Source: Bacillota bacterium
GTDB taxonomy: Bacteria > Bacillota > Clostridia > Lachnospirales > Lachnospiraceae
Direction: 5' to 3'
Assembly (NCBI GenBank): GCA_023386815.1
Contig: JAEWIZ010000026.1
Span: 171,666 to 235,665 of the forward strand
DNA length: 64,000 nucleotides
Position numbers and translations under genes: made by a program. Of this stretch, positions 52,198 through 61,516 are shown one piece after another. The notes below the pieces were generated by a model, which had not been told where the DNA came from, ran no database searches, and was given only the letters and a program-made list of their open reading frames with translations. How positions within the stretch are numbered: position 1 is the first letter of the stretch; the number at the start of each line of letters is the position of its first letter.

Positions 52198-52530
52198 TTG
52201 GGTGAGGATAAGAAAATAATTATAAAACCCTTCCGTATAAATCAGCAGGAGGCAGAACATCTAAAAATAGCTGCTTGTGAGAAAGGTATGACAGAATCTT
52301 CTTATCTTAGATTATTGCTTAGCCAGAAACCCAACGATTATCCTGATATTCGCAACCTCATAAAAGAATTGATTAATGAGGTTAATCATATCGGAACAAA
52401 TGTTAACCAGATTGTTAAAAATAATAATTCTGGTCTCTACCTGAAAGACGACAAGGAAAGGTTGTTTGCTTATATGAGGAAACTAAATCTTGTAGTCAGA
52501 GAGGCGGTGGATTACCTTGGCAATCAATAA
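52198..52530 (+). CDS. mobC: MobC-type relaxosome protein
   Basis: 110 residues with a ribbon-helix-helix start (IKPFRINQQEAEHLKIAACEKGMTESSYLRLLL) and the MobC box LINEVNHIGTNVNQIVKNNN. It binds at the origin of transfer and helps the relaxase. TTG start behind GATTGAGG; its end overlaps the relaxase start by 14 bp. Confidence 0.85.
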   Translation: MGEDKKIIIKPFRINQQEAEHLKIAACEKGMTESSYLRLLLSQKPNDYPDIRNLIKELINEVNHIGTNVNQIVKNNNSGLYLKDDKERLFAYMRKLNLVVREAVDYLGNQ

Positions 52531-54151
52531 GATCCTTTATATGAAAGATTGCGGGAATGCCTATCATGGGAAACATTTAAAAGTGGCGATTGATTACATC
52601 ACAGCGAAGGAAAAAACGCAAAATGGCAGGATGGTAGCAGCGGTTAATTGTCAACCGGATTTTGCATTTGAGCAGATGAAGGAAACAAAGCAAAAGTTTG
52701 GGAAGAACGATAAAAGGCAGGGATATCATTTAATCCTTTCTTTTGTGGAAGGAGAGGTGGATGCAGATACTGCATTTGAGATTACAAGGAAATTTGTAAA
52801 AGAGTATCTTGGCTCTGATTATGAGGCAATTTATGCGGTTCATGATAACACAAATCATATACATTCCCACATTGTATATAATAGTGTCAGCTTTCGCACC
52901 GGAAAAAAATATCGTTACGAAAAGGGTGACTGGGCTAAGGATATTCAACCAATTACCAATAGACTCTGTGAGGAATATGGACTTTCTACAATTGAGCTTA
53001 AGGAGAATAAAGAGAGACCAGAACCTTATTATAAGGAATGGAGAGATTACAGAGGTGGAGGTTTTGTTTGGTCCGATATGATTAAGAGAGATCTGGATGC
53101 CTGTATTTTGCTAGCACATACGTTTGAAGACTTTCTGGACTTGATTGGTAAGAAAGGATATGAAGTAAAGCTGGGAAAATATTTGGCGGTAAAACCACCG
53201 GGTATGACTAGGTTCAAACGCTTAAAGACTTTGGGAGAAGAGTACAGAGAGGAGTGCATTCGTACTAGGATCTTTGAGGAAAATATGTCTTCCTATAGGA
53301 AAGAGAGCATCGTTCCTCAACCCAAGATAATCTATTGTAAGATCAGACGTTTTAAGAAAGCTAAGTTTTCGGGGCTTCAAAAAAGATACTTTGCAAGGTT
53401 ATATCGGATCAAAAAGCTTAAGAAACAACCATATAGCAAGGTATGGAAGTACAAGGACGAGATTAAGAAAATGTATAAATTGCAGGAGCAGTATCTGTTT
53501 CTGATACATCATGATATTCTTGGTATCCTGGAACTGGCGACTACGGTAATAAATCTGACGGATAAAAAGAAAGAGGCTTCTTTGGAAAAGAGTAGGGTAT
53601 TCAAAGCAAAAGCAAAATATAAATCTTTGTTTACTCTATGTGATTCTATGAAAGAGCTGAAGGAATGTGAAAGTAGTTACCAGAACGGAGATCCATTTTT
53701 CGAAGAGGAGCATCAGCAGTGGAGGCACATTGATGAGCAACTATCAAAGGAAGGATATTCATTTGATGAAGTTGAGAGATTGAGAGAATATTATCGGAGT
53801 GAAATAGCAAGGGTAAGAGAAATTGAAAAAGCAACCTATAAGGAGCTATGCATTGTAAAGTCCATTTTGAATGAAATTACAGTAGAGGAGAAACCACTTC
53901 TGATTACAGTTGATAAAAATCTGGGAAGAGAGACTAGAGAAAGAGATCAGAACATAATGCATGGAGAAAGAAAGTCCAGAGAAAAAGAGATTAGAGAAAG
54001 AGGGATCGAAGAGCAGGAACAGGGAATCAAGGTTAATGTAAGGGAACTGAAACAAGAAGTAGAGGATAAAAATCTGGAAAGTGAAATAGAAGGGTTAATG
54101 CAAGAAAGGGAAAACACGAATAGCAATGATAAGAAGCAGCCGTCACGTTAG
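52517..54151 (+). CDS. MOBP-family relaxase
   Basis: Nicks and covalently leads the transferred strand. Tyr28 in YITA is the likely nucleophile and the metal-binding triad is H114-x-H116-x-H118 (NTNHIHSHIVYNS). The nuclease domain spans about 1-200, followed by a long basic and helical tail rich in Lys and Glu with no helicase motif. TTG start after GAGGCGGTGG, translationally coupled to mobC. 544 residues. It acts with VirD4 encoded downstream. Confidence 0.9.
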   Translation: MAINKILYMKDCGNAYHGKHLKVAIDYITAKEKTQNGRMVAAVNCQPDFAFEQMKETKQKFGKNDKRQGYHLILSFVEGEVDADTAFEITRKFVKEYLGSDYEAIYAVHDNTNHIHSHIVYNSVSFRTGKKYRYEKGDWAKDIQPITNRLCEEYGLSTIELKENKERPEPYYKEWRDYRGGGFVWSDMIKRDLDACILLAHTFEDFLDLIGKKGYEVKLGKYLAVKPPGMTRFKRLKTLGEEYREECIRTRIFEENMSSYRKESIVPQPKIIYCKIRRFKKAKFSGLQKRYFARLYRIKKLKKQPYSKVWKYKDEIKKMYKLQEQYLFLIHHDILGILELATTVINLTDKKKEASLEKSRVFKAKAKYKSLFTLCDSMKELKECESSYQNGDPFFEEEHQQWRHIDEQLSKEGYSFDEVERLREYYRSEIARVREIEKATYKELCIVKSILNEITVEEKPLLITVDKNLGRETRERDQNIMHGERKSREKEIRERGIEEQEQGIKVNVRELKQEVEDKNLESEIEGLMQERENTNSNDKKQPSR

Positions 54152-54165
54152 GCTGTTATTTTTTT
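54137..54165 (+). terminator. terminator at the end of the relaxase gene
   Basis: CAGCC (54137) and GGCTG (54151) form a short stem overlapping the stop codon, followed by ATTTTTTT. Confidence 0.6.
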
Positions 54166-54216
54166 GTGACTCTTTATGAGTATGTTTTGCATAGAGCAGC
54201 TTTAAAAGAGTCACAA
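54164..54216 (+). promoter_or_regulatory. 12-bp inverted repeat in the leader of the next operon
   Basis: TTGTGACTCTTT (54164) and AAAGAGTCACAA (54205) are exact inverted copies 29 bases apart, ending 26 bases before the following gene. It could be a long RNA stem or a binding site. Confidence 0.5.
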
Positions 54217-54242
54217 TCACAAATTTAGTGTGGAGGTAGACT

Positions 54243-55610
54243 ATGGAACAGACAAGAAAACCAATCAGTCAGATGGAGATAAAAGGTATTATTGATAATC
54301 TGACCAGAAAGGGCAAGTACAATGAGGAAACCCTTCGTTTGATTAAGGAGGACTTACTGTATGGTCTTACGAAAGAAGAAACGGAGGTTTACGCGAATCG
54401 AAATTTAGATATCAGGCAGATGAGGGTCATTTCCAAATGTTTAAGAAACGGGTATGACAATAGCGTGATATCTATAATTGCAGGGGATGGTCTTAGTTGT
54501 TATCAGATGGAAGTGGCTTTTGAATTTTATGAAAAGGGGGTGCCACTTTCGTCCATACAGTCCATTATGGAAAGGAATGATACGCCGATTATCATGAGGA
54601 ATGCTTTCCAAACTGTATTAGAAGAATTGGATAAGGCAGACAGGTTACCACCTGACTCTTCTACAGAACCGGATTATGTAAAATCCTTAATGGAAGAAAT
54701 CCGGAGTGTAGTTTCAAAAATTGACTATCAGGAAAAGAGATATGATGCTTTGAATGAGAAGCTTAAAATCTTTGAGAGCACCAAAAAAGATGAAGAGATA
54801 CGGGATAGTCTTGTAAATTCCATAGAGGAGAAAGATCAGATGTTATCTGAGCAGCAGGATAAGATTAATCAGGCGAATGCAACGATTGCAAGACTTCGCA
54901 GTGATATCGAAGCTAAGGAAAAGGAGATGAGAAAGATGCAGACCAAAGCAAATGAACTGGAAGAGAGGATAGAAACTAAAGACAGAAAAATTGAGAACTT
55001 GAATGGAAAATTATCAGATCAAACCAGTAACTTCGCATATAATCAAGTTGGTCCTATGGAAGATTTAGAATCAGTAAGGAAAATAGGAGCTGTAGAAAAT
55101 CTAAGAACTTTGGGAAATAAAAATCATGTAGGAGAGCCAGGAGATGCAGGAGAAACTGGGAGTGCTGGAAAAAAAGGAAGTACAGCAAAAACAGCAAATA
55201 CAGGAGATACAGGAAATATTGGATCAAGTACATTTTATGCGAACCGAACCGGCACATCGCCATGGCAGAGCCCATATATGTATGGAATTCCTGCCTCTTG
55301 TAATGCAACTATCGTGGATGCAAGAGGAAATGTCCTACAAACACAAGTGGTGGAGCGAGGAGAAAAGAAAACAAGTGGTGTAATTTCACTATTCTCAAGA
55401 ATTCTGCTAAAGAAGAAATCCAGACAGGATATTGTTAAGCTGGTTGTGAATGGGGAACTGATCCCAGAACAGCTTGTTCAAATTCGTTTCGCTATCAAAA
55501 AAGGTCTGACAGAAAATCAGCTTATTGAACTGATTAACAGTAAAGTCCCAGCTGAACATATGAAAGAGATTATTGAAATTGCTGTTTTGGAAAACAGCAT
55601 GGATTGTTAG
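54243..55610 (+). CDS. coiled-coil protein with a collagen-like insert
   Basis: 455 residues, cytoplasmic by composition. Helical N-terminal repeats of the type Y-x-x-x-x-D-x-x-Q-M-x-x-I (about 55-115), a coiled coil (about 150-280), a short G-x-y stretch with GEPGDAGETGSAGKKG (297 on), and a C-terminal globular part (from about 375) whose L-V-x-x-x-I-x-x-E repeats recall the N-terminal ones. Translation is strong (TGGAGG). It begins the transfer operon; a scaffold of the transfer machinery is plausible. The family is not recognised by me. Confidence 0.65.
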   Translation: MEQTRKPISQMEIKGIIDNLTRKGKYNEETLRLIKEDLLYGLTKEETEVYANRNLDIRQMRVISKCLRNGYDNSVISIIAGDGLSCYQMEVAFEFYEKGVPLSSIQSIMERNDTPIIMRNAFQTVLEELDKADRLPPDSSTEPDYVKSLMEEIRSVVSKIDYQEKRYDALNEKLKIFESTKKDEEIRDSLVNSIEEKDQMLSEQQDKINQANATIARLRSDIEAKEKEMRKMQTKANELEERIETKDRKIENLNGKLSDQTSNFAYNQVGPMEDLESVRKIGAVENLRTLGNKNHVGEPGDAGETGSAGKKGSTAKTANTGDTGNIGSSTFYANRTGTSPWQSPYMYGIPASCNATIVDARGNVLQTQVVERGEKKTSGVISLFSRILLKKKSRQDIVKLVVNGELIPEQLVQIRFAIKKGLTENQLIELINSKVPAEHMKEIIEIAVLENSMDC

Positions 55611-55619
55611 GAGGTATCA

Positions 55620-56015
55620 ATGAGTTTAATCGTAATCAATGAAACAGTAAATTTAGTGGAAGAGGTTGGTACACTGCTAACGCAAGAAGAAAAGCAGTTC
55701 ATTTTACAGTTTGCATTTCAGACTGATGATAAAGAACTAACCAGTATGTTGATTCAGGAGCTGGTCGTACCGAACAAGGATACCATGGCTATTATGAGAA
55801 AATATGAGGCAATCTGTGATGAAAAACCGCAATGGGTAAGGCAGATCGAACATCTTCTAGTTGCACTTGAAATGTATCGTATAGAAGAAGAAAAAGCGAT
55901 CAACCGATTATCGGATATCTTAGGCGCTTATGGAATTGTGGTAACAGAGGAAGAAATCCGTGCCATGGATACAGCGTCTATTAAGGAACGGGTAAAAAAA
56001 GAAGCTATTATCTAG
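55620..56015 (+). CDS. small helical protein of unknown function
   Basis: 131 residues, acidic, all-helical by appearance, without Cys clusters or membrane segments. TTAGGAGG precedes the ATG. It sits between the coiled-coil gene and the PcfB gene and is probably a transfer accessory protein. Confidence 0.6.
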   Translation: MSLIVINETVNLVEEVGTLLTQEEKQFILQFAFQTDDKELTSMLIQELVVPNKDTMAIMRKYEAICDEKPQWVRQIEHLLVALEMYRIEEEKAINRLSDILGAYGIVVTEEEIRAMDTASIKERVKKEAII

Positions 56016-56029
56016 AGGAGGTTACTGTT

Positions 56030-57178
56030 ATGCCAGAAGAAATACAGGAAGCGGTACAGATTATACGTGTGGCTTATGATGGGGTTGAAATTGCCCTGAA
56101 GGTAGGAAGCGGTGGAATCGCAGCGATGCAAAAAGTGGTAGATTTATTAAGGGGAATGCTTGATTATGAGAAATCCATAGGAAAGACTTCCATGAGAAAA
56201 CTACTTTTAAAAGGTGGGGACTTGCAGGTTTTGCAGTTTCAAACAGAAGATATGAAAAAAGCTAGTAAAATGGCTAAGAAGTATGGAATTCTCTATTCTG
56301 TGCTGCCTGATATCAACCGAAAGGATGGTATGTCGGAGGTAATTTTTCATACGGAAGCGGTTCCAAGGGCTAATATGATGATTCAGAAATTAAAATTTGG
56401 TCGTATTGCAACCTTTGACGATTATCTGAAAAATGGGAACCAGCAGGACTTAGGTAAATTGCTGGACTTCTTGAAGGGGCAGAAACCAGGGAAAGGGGGG
56501 GACAAGTTTTCGTTCCCCGGAAAAAACCATTCGGAAGCAGTAGTTGCGGCAAATATTCTTATGGATGGACTGATTGAAAAAGTTGCACTATTTGCTATGG
56601 AGAAGCAGAGTATCAGTGTGGAGGTAATAAAGGACAACTTTAATCTCGAAAAAGAACAGGCGGAGAATGTCATACGTCAGCTTGAGACCATTGGAGTGTT
56701 GGAAAAGAGGGATGCCGATGGTAATCATCAGGTCATAATGGATAAGGAGGCATTCGGGAACAGACTACGTGGTTACCGGGATTTGGCGGAAAGAATGAGG
56801 GCAGTATCTGCCTCGAAAGACTTAAATCTAGCAGAGGTGACATTAAGTAAGACATTAATTTCGAAAGAAAGTGAGACAGCAGTTAAGACGAGGATTCCAG
56901 GAACTTGGGGAAAGGATACAAGATTTCTCTGGGTGAATAAGAATAACATTCTCGATATCCATAATGGTAAAACCATGCTTACGTTCCTAGACCGGAATAA
57001 GGATTATAAGATCTATGATGAAGAAAACCGTGTTGTCAGTTCCATGAAAGGGGAAGAATTACATGCCAAGCATTACGATCAGGTAGAGGCATCCATCAGA
57101 GAACGATTTGAGAAATCCCAGAATCATAATTATTCTAGGAAAACGGTAAGAACTGCTACAGAAATTAAGAAGAGGTGA
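56030..57178 (+). CDS. PcfB-like (DUF3801) transfer accessory protein
   Basis: 382 residues. The N-terminal 150 residues match the PcfB/DUF3801 family (KLLLKGGDLQVLQFQTEDMKKASKMAKKYG, then YSVLPDI and RIATFDDYL). A winged-helix-like part follows. PcfB proteins bring the relaxase-DNA complex to the coupling protein. GAGGAGG precedes the ATG and the coupling protein gene starts 6 bp later. Confidence 0.85.
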   Translation: MPEEIQEAVQIIRVAYDGVEIALKVGSGGIAAMQKVVDLLRGMLDYEKSIGKTSMRKLLLKGGDLQVLQFQTEDMKKASKMAKKYGILYSVLPDINRKDGMSEVIFHTEAVPRANMMIQKLKFGRIATFDDYLKNGNQQDLGKLLDFLKGQKPGKGGDKFSFPGKNHSEAVVAANILMDGLIEKVALFAMEKQSISVEVIKDNFNLEKEQAENVIRQLETIGVLEKRDADGNHQVIMDKEAFGNRLRGYRDLAERMRAVSASKDLNLAEVTLSKTLISKESETAVKTRIPGTWGKDTRFLWVNKNNILDIHNGKTMLTFLDRNKDYKIYDEENRVVSSMKGEELHAKHYDQVEASIRERFEKSQNHNYSRKTVRTATEIKKR

Positions 57179-57184
57179 TAAAGG

Positions 57185-59455
57185 ATGCAGATAAGTAAGA
57201 AAAAACCATCGTTTCTTTTTCTTTTACTTGGAGCTATTCTAGCTGGTTATCTAGGGTATCTTGCCAATGGAGCATGGCAAAAAGGGATGGATGTTAATGC
57301 TTATTTAGAGGCATTTACAAAGGTTTATAAGCATCCTTTGGATAATTATCTGAATCACACCACAACCCAAGCGGTGGTCATAGCCATAAGCGGTTATGCC
57401 ATCGCTCTTATCATGTACTATACCAGCCAACGAAACTATATGCCCGGGAAAGAATATGGAACTGCGAGATTTGCAAGTGTTAAACAGGTAAATAAGATAC
57501 TGGCAGACAAAGAAGAAAGCTTTAATCGAATCCTTAGCCAGAATGTAAGAATGAGTCTTGATACAAGGCACACGAAGCTTAATAACAATGTTTTGATCAT
57601 TGGTGGTTCCGGTGCAGGAAAAACATTTTATGAGGTAAAGCCGAATCTGATGCAAATGCCGCAGCAATGTTCTTTTATATGCACCGATCCCAAGGGGGAA
57701 ATTCTTAGAAGTTGTGGTGAAATGTTAAGGAGAAATGGATATAACGTAAAGGTGATCAATCTGTTAGAGATGGATAAATCCGATTGCTATAATCCATTCT
57801 CCTATATCAGAGAAGAAACGGATGTTATTAAACTGATTACGAACTTAATATCCAATACTACTCCTAAAGGTTCTACACCAAGTGATCCCTTCTGGGAAAA
57901 AGCAGAAGGACTGTTTTTACAGGCAATCTTCTATTATGTCTGGATGGAAGTTAAGCCAGCAAAGAGAAATTTTGAGATGGTGCTAAAACTAATTGGAGAG
58001 GCAGAGGTAACGGAGCAGAACAAACCCTCCAAACTTGATGTAAGAATGAAGTTCTTGGAGGAAAGTTCGCCACTTGGAGCAAATCATCCAGCAGTTAAAC
58101 AATATAACAAGTGTATGCGTGGGGCAGGGGATACTGTGCGCTCCATCATCATCAGCGCCAATTCAAGGCTTGCATTCTTAGAGAATAAGCAGATATTACG
58201 GATGCTATCGAAGGATGAGATGAATCTAGCAGAGCTTGGTATTGGTGTCAATGGAGATAGTGAAACCAAAACCGCTTTATTCTGCATTATTCCGGACAGC
58301 GATAAGTCCTATAACTTTATTGTGGGAATGTTGTATACCCAGATTTTTCAGGAACTTTATTATCAGGCTGACTTTAATTGTGGGGGACGGTTACCCATTC
58401 ATGTAACCTTTATGTTGGATGAGTTTTCTAATGTTGCATTGCCGGATGATTTTTGTTCCCTGCTATCCACCATGCGAAGCAGAGAAATCAGTTCTGTGAT
58501 CATCATTCAGAATCTGGCACAGATTAAAGCCTTGTTTAAGGATACTTGGGAGACAATACCTGGAAATTGCGATACCTTGGTATATTTGGGTGGAAATGAG
58601 CAGGGAACCCATAAGTACATTTCTGAACTACTTGGTAAAGGAACCATTGACAAGCGATCTACCGGAGAAACAAGAGGAAAGCAGGGGAGTGCAAGCAGAA
58701 ACTATGATGTACTTGGCAGAGAGCTTTTAACACCGGATGAAGCAAGAAAGTTGGATAATAAGAAGTGTCTCATATTTATTCGAGGCTTTGATCCAATCTT
58801 AGACTATAAGTTTATACCGTTTGCACATCCGGCCTTTGATCAGACTGCGGATGGGAAAGGATCTGCTTATGTTCATGTTCCATCTAAGAACAACAACTTG
58901 ATAGGACCACCATTTGAAATGTTAACACCAAAGGCAGTGGAATACTATCAGAAGCTGCAAGAGAAAGGTGAAAATGTCTACATTGACGATCTGACCTATG
59001 AAGAATTCAGAATGCTAGGTGATTTGGAACTTCGAAAGAGATTTACAAATCTGGAGGAGCTGGCCCAGAAAGAGAGGTTAAACTTGGAACAGGGTAATGA
59101 ACTGGAGTATTCAGAAGAATCTACAAACAGCGAAGGTGGCATGAAAGGGAACCGACTGTTTGGTAGGAGAAGTTCATTGAAGGGAGAAGACTCTCTCACT
59201 AATCGAATGATTACTTGGGCATACTCGGAGGAACAGAAATCAGAATTAAAGCAGGCAATGGCAGTAAAGATACCCAAAGAGCATATTTTGGCTTATTTCT
59301 ATCCAGAAACTTCAGCCGAGCAGATGAGAGAAATTCGAGAGACCTTTCTAGCGTATGGACAGCCTTCTAAAGCAATAGAACATGGGTTAGTATGGGAGAG
59401 ATCTCATTCGCCAGTTACAACAAATAATAAGAAGACATGGGAGCCAGGTGAATGA
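57185..59455 (+). CDS. VirD4/TraG-type coupling protein
   Basis: Membrane ATPase that links the relaxosome to the transfer channel. Two N-terminal membrane helices (about 10-28 and 62-80), Walker A GGSGAGKT (140-147) and Walker B with FMLDEFSNVALPD (about 410-422), and a QNLAQIKALFKDTW segment typical of Gram-positive TraG proteins. 756 residues; an extra helical C-terminus after about 640 carries Q-M-R-E-I repeats like those at the end of the 455-residue protein. Transcription is followed by a terminator. Confidence 0.93.
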   Translation: MQISKKKPSFLFLLLGAILAGYLGYLANGAWQKGMDVNAYLEAFTKVYKHPLDNYLNHTTTQAVVIAISGYAIALIMYYTSQRNYMPGKEYGTARFASVKQVNKILADKEESFNRILSQNVRMSLDTRHTKLNNNVLIIGGSGAGKTFYEVKPNLMQMPQQCSFICTDPKGEILRSCGEMLRRNGYNVKVINLLEMDKSDCYNPFSYIREETDVIKLITNLISNTTPKGSTPSDPFWEKAEGLFLQAIFYYVWMEVKPAKRNFEMVLKLIGEAEVTEQNKPSKLDVRMKFLEESSPLGANHPAVKQYNKCMRGAGDTVRSIIISANSRLAFLENKQILRMLSKDEMNLAELGIGVNGDSETKTALFCIIPDSDKSYNFIVGMLYTQIFQELYYQADFNCGGRLPIHVTFMLDEFSNVALPDDFCSLLSTMRSREISSVIIIQNLAQIKALFKDTWETIPGNCDTLVYLGGNEQGTHKYISELLGKGTIDKRSTGETRGKQGSASRNYDVLGRELLTPDEARKLDNKKCLIFIRGFDPILDYKFIPFAHPAFDQTADGKGSAYVHVPSKNNNLIGPPFEMLTPKAVEYYQKLQEKGENVYIDDLTYEEFRMLGDLELRKRFTNLEELAQKERLNLEQGNELEYSEESTNSEGGMKGNRLFGRRSSLKGEDSLTNRMITWAYSEEQKSELKQAMAVKIPKEHILAYFYPETSAEQMREIRETFLAYGQPSKAIEHGLVWERSHSPVTTNNKKTWEPGE

Positions 59456-59471
59456 CATCTGGTATTTTTTT
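59444..59471 (+). terminator. terminator overlapping the 3' end of the coupling protein gene
   Basis: CCAGGTG (59444) and CATCTGG (59456) form a 7-bp stem with one G-U pair and a 5-base loop, followed by TATTTTTTT. It probably only reduces read-through into the Maff2 gene. Confidence 0.65.
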
Positions 59472-59507
59472 ATGCCCAAAATGAAAAAGAAAAGGAGATT
59501 AAGATAT

Positions 59508-59906
59508 ATGAGAAAGAACGAAATTACATTTACAAAAGGGGAAACAAAGAGTGAAACAAAGGATAATACAGTGGATAAATCAATGAAAGAAATTCTTCTC
59601 TTCAGATGCAAAAGTAAAGTGATACCAGCAATTGCCGGTGGTGTTATGGCATTCAATCTTATGACAACACAGTGCTTTGCTGCCTCTGGAACAGCTTCCG
59701 TAACAGAACCATTGGATAATCTTAAAACACTGGTCATTGCAATCATCGGTGCGGTAGGTGTTATTATCTTAGCTAAAAATGTTATGGAATTTGCTCAGGC
59801 ATATCAACAGCAGGATTCCTCAACCATGAACTCTGCTTTAAAAGGTATTGTAGCAGGGGTCATGATGGCAGGAATCTCAGCAGTGCTTACTTTCTTAGGC
59901 TTCTAA
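59508..59906 (+). CDS. Maff2 / VirB2-like conjugation membrane protein
   Basis: 132 residues. A signal-like helix (about 35-55, ending CFAASG), then LKTLVIAIIGAVGVIILAKNV and AGVMMAGISAVLTFLGF, two membrane helices as in VirB2-type proteins. Likely subunit of the transfer channel surface part. The ATG at 59508 behind AAAGGAG is chosen; upstream codons belong to the coupling protein overlap. Confidence 0.8.
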   Translation: MRKNEITFTKGETKSETKDNTVDKSMKEILLFRCKSKVIPAIAGGVMAFNLMTTQCFAASGTASVTEPLDNLKTLVIAIIGAVGVIILAKNVMEFAQAYQQQDSSTMNSALKGIVAGVMMAGISAVLTFLGF

Positions 59907-59968
59907 GAAAATGTATTGATAAACCTGGGAGTATTTCTGCCCTAAGTGATATAGATGGAGGTGAGATT

Positions 59969-60811
59969 TTGGATATATTCAAGCTTGGAGAAAAGATACT
60001 TGACCTGCTTGAAATTGTGTTTGGTTTCTGGAATAACCAGGTTTCATTGGTTTTCTCCTTACTTGGACAATCTCCCGTGAATTTTAAGGGAGGAGGTCCG
60101 TGGGGTGTGATTTCAGGGATTGAGCCAATCTTTGTAGCAGTGGGATCCTCTCTCGTGGTGTTGTTCTTTGTGATAGGATTTTGCTCAGAAAGTGTGGATA
60201 TCAGAGAAGAAATGCGATTTGAAGTCATTCTTCGGATGATGATTCGTGTAGCTCTTGCAGAATGGTTTGTTATAAATAATGTAATGATTATGAAAGCATT
60301 TTTCACATCGGTAGGAAATCTGGTTCGATTGTTATCTGCCGGTAATATGGCAACATTAAGTATCGATGGCACTCAAGCGGAGACGATTAAGAACCTTGGG
60401 TTTGGCGAAAGTTTGATTATGTTGATTTTGGCAGCACTGCTGTCCATCATTATCATAATCTGTGGATTTTTCCTTATTTACACGGTTTACTTTCGTTTCC
60501 TGAAATTAATGATACTTGTGCCTATGGGAGCAATCGCCTTCTCAACTCTTGGAGGAAACCGAGGAGTCAGTCATACAGCTGCTTCTTACTTTAAATACTT
60601 TTTATCGGTAGTATTTGAAGCGGTCACGATGGCGCTGGCGATTATTGTGTGTAATGCCTTTATCAATGCAGGGCTGCCAGCATTTGCAAATAATTATGCA
60701 GCATGGGCACAGACTCTGATATATCTATGTGAGATGACATTTACCATTGCTCTAACCGTTGGAAGTGTAAAAGGAGCGCAAAGCCTCACAAGTAAGGCAT
60801 TTGGATTGTAG
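59969..60811 (+). CDS. VirB6/TrbL-like polytopic channel protein
   Basis: 280 residues, about six membrane segments (near 50-70, 95-110, 140-170, 180-200, 220-240, 255-275), with the family region GVISGIEPIFVAVGSSLVVLFF. It forms part of the inner membrane channel. TTG start with ATGGAGG 9 bases before it. Lies between the VirB2-like and PrgI genes, as in other clostridial elements. Confidence 0.82.
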   Translation: MDIFKLGEKILDLLEIVFGFWNNQVSLVFSLLGQSPVNFKGGGPWGVISGIEPIFVAVGSSLVVLFFVIGFCSESVDIREEMRFEVILRMMIRVALAEWFVINNVMIMKAFFTSVGNLVRLLSAGNMATLSIDGTQAETIKNLGFGESLIMLILAALLSIIIIICGFFLIYTVYFRFLKLMILVPMGAIAFSTLGGNRGVSHTAASYFKYFLSVVFEAVTMALAIIVCNAFINAGLPAFANNYAAWAQTLIYLCEMTFTIALTVGSVKGAQSLTSKAFGL

Positions 60812-60870
60812 AAGGCAGAGCATATGGGAAAGTCGTCATTTAGAAGGAAGGTCGGAAGGAGAAATGAGAA

Positions 60871-61401
60871 TTGGTAATAGAAATCAATAAAGATATTGAC
60901 AAGTATCAAGAGTCAATCGCCATGGGGCTATCGGCTAAGCAGTTGATTTTTTCGGCGGTTAGCCTTATAAGCGGAGCGGGCTTGATACTGTTATTATACC
61001 GTTATATTGGACTTACAGCATCTGCCTATGTGGCAATTCCTGTGGTTGCACCCATCGCATTAGGAGGGTTTTATTCTTACAATGGAATGAGCTTTTATGA
61101 AGTGATGCGAAGAAAGATTCGGTTTGCCTTTACAAATCCGGCACTTGTCTATGTATCATCAGAGGGAGAACCTATTATACGGGCTTATGAGCAGGAGAAA
61201 GCAAATGGTACTAAAGCATCGATTGGAGTATGGAAAGGAAAGAGAGCAGCTTCAGTGAATACAGAAAATAGCAATGAGAGAAAAGGAAATCAGGAACAAT
61301 TTGAAGCAGTGAAGAAGAGAACCATGAGATTGTTAATTGGATGTATTGTGGTAATTGTTTTAGCAGTAGCAGGTGTATTCATATACAAGTTCATACGTTA
61401 G
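60871..61401 (+). CDS. PrgI family (VirB3-like) membrane protein
   Basis: 176 residues. EINKDIDKYQESIAMGLSAKQLIFSA and two close membrane helices (27-50, 55-75) are PrgI hallmarks; a third helix lies at the end (about 150-172). Works with the VirB4 ATPase encoded next. TTG start behind AGGAG. Confidence 0.88.
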   Translation: MVIEINKDIDKYQESIAMGLSAKQLIFSAVSLISGAGLILLLYRYIGLTASAYVAIPVVAPIALGGFYSYNGMSFYEVMRRKIRFAFTNPALVYVSSEGEPIIRAYEQEKANGTKASIGVWKGKRAASVNTENSNERKGNQEQFEAVKKRTMRLLIGCIVVIVLAVAGVFIYKFIR

Positions 61402-61454
61402 AAGATAAAAGATAAAGATGATTGTAAGACCTCTTCTGGTCGGATCAATCCAGG

Positions 61455-61483
61455 CATAAGCCGGTGATTGTTCCCGGCTTATG
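61455..61483 (+). promoter_or_regulatory. hairpin between the PrgI and VirB4 genes
   Basis: CATAAGCCGG (61455) and CCGGCTTATG (61474) form a 10-bp stem without T run. It may trim or stabilise mRNA. Confidence 0.5.
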
Positions 61484-61516
61484 TGATGCATAAATCACAG
61501 AAAGAGAGGGTAATAG

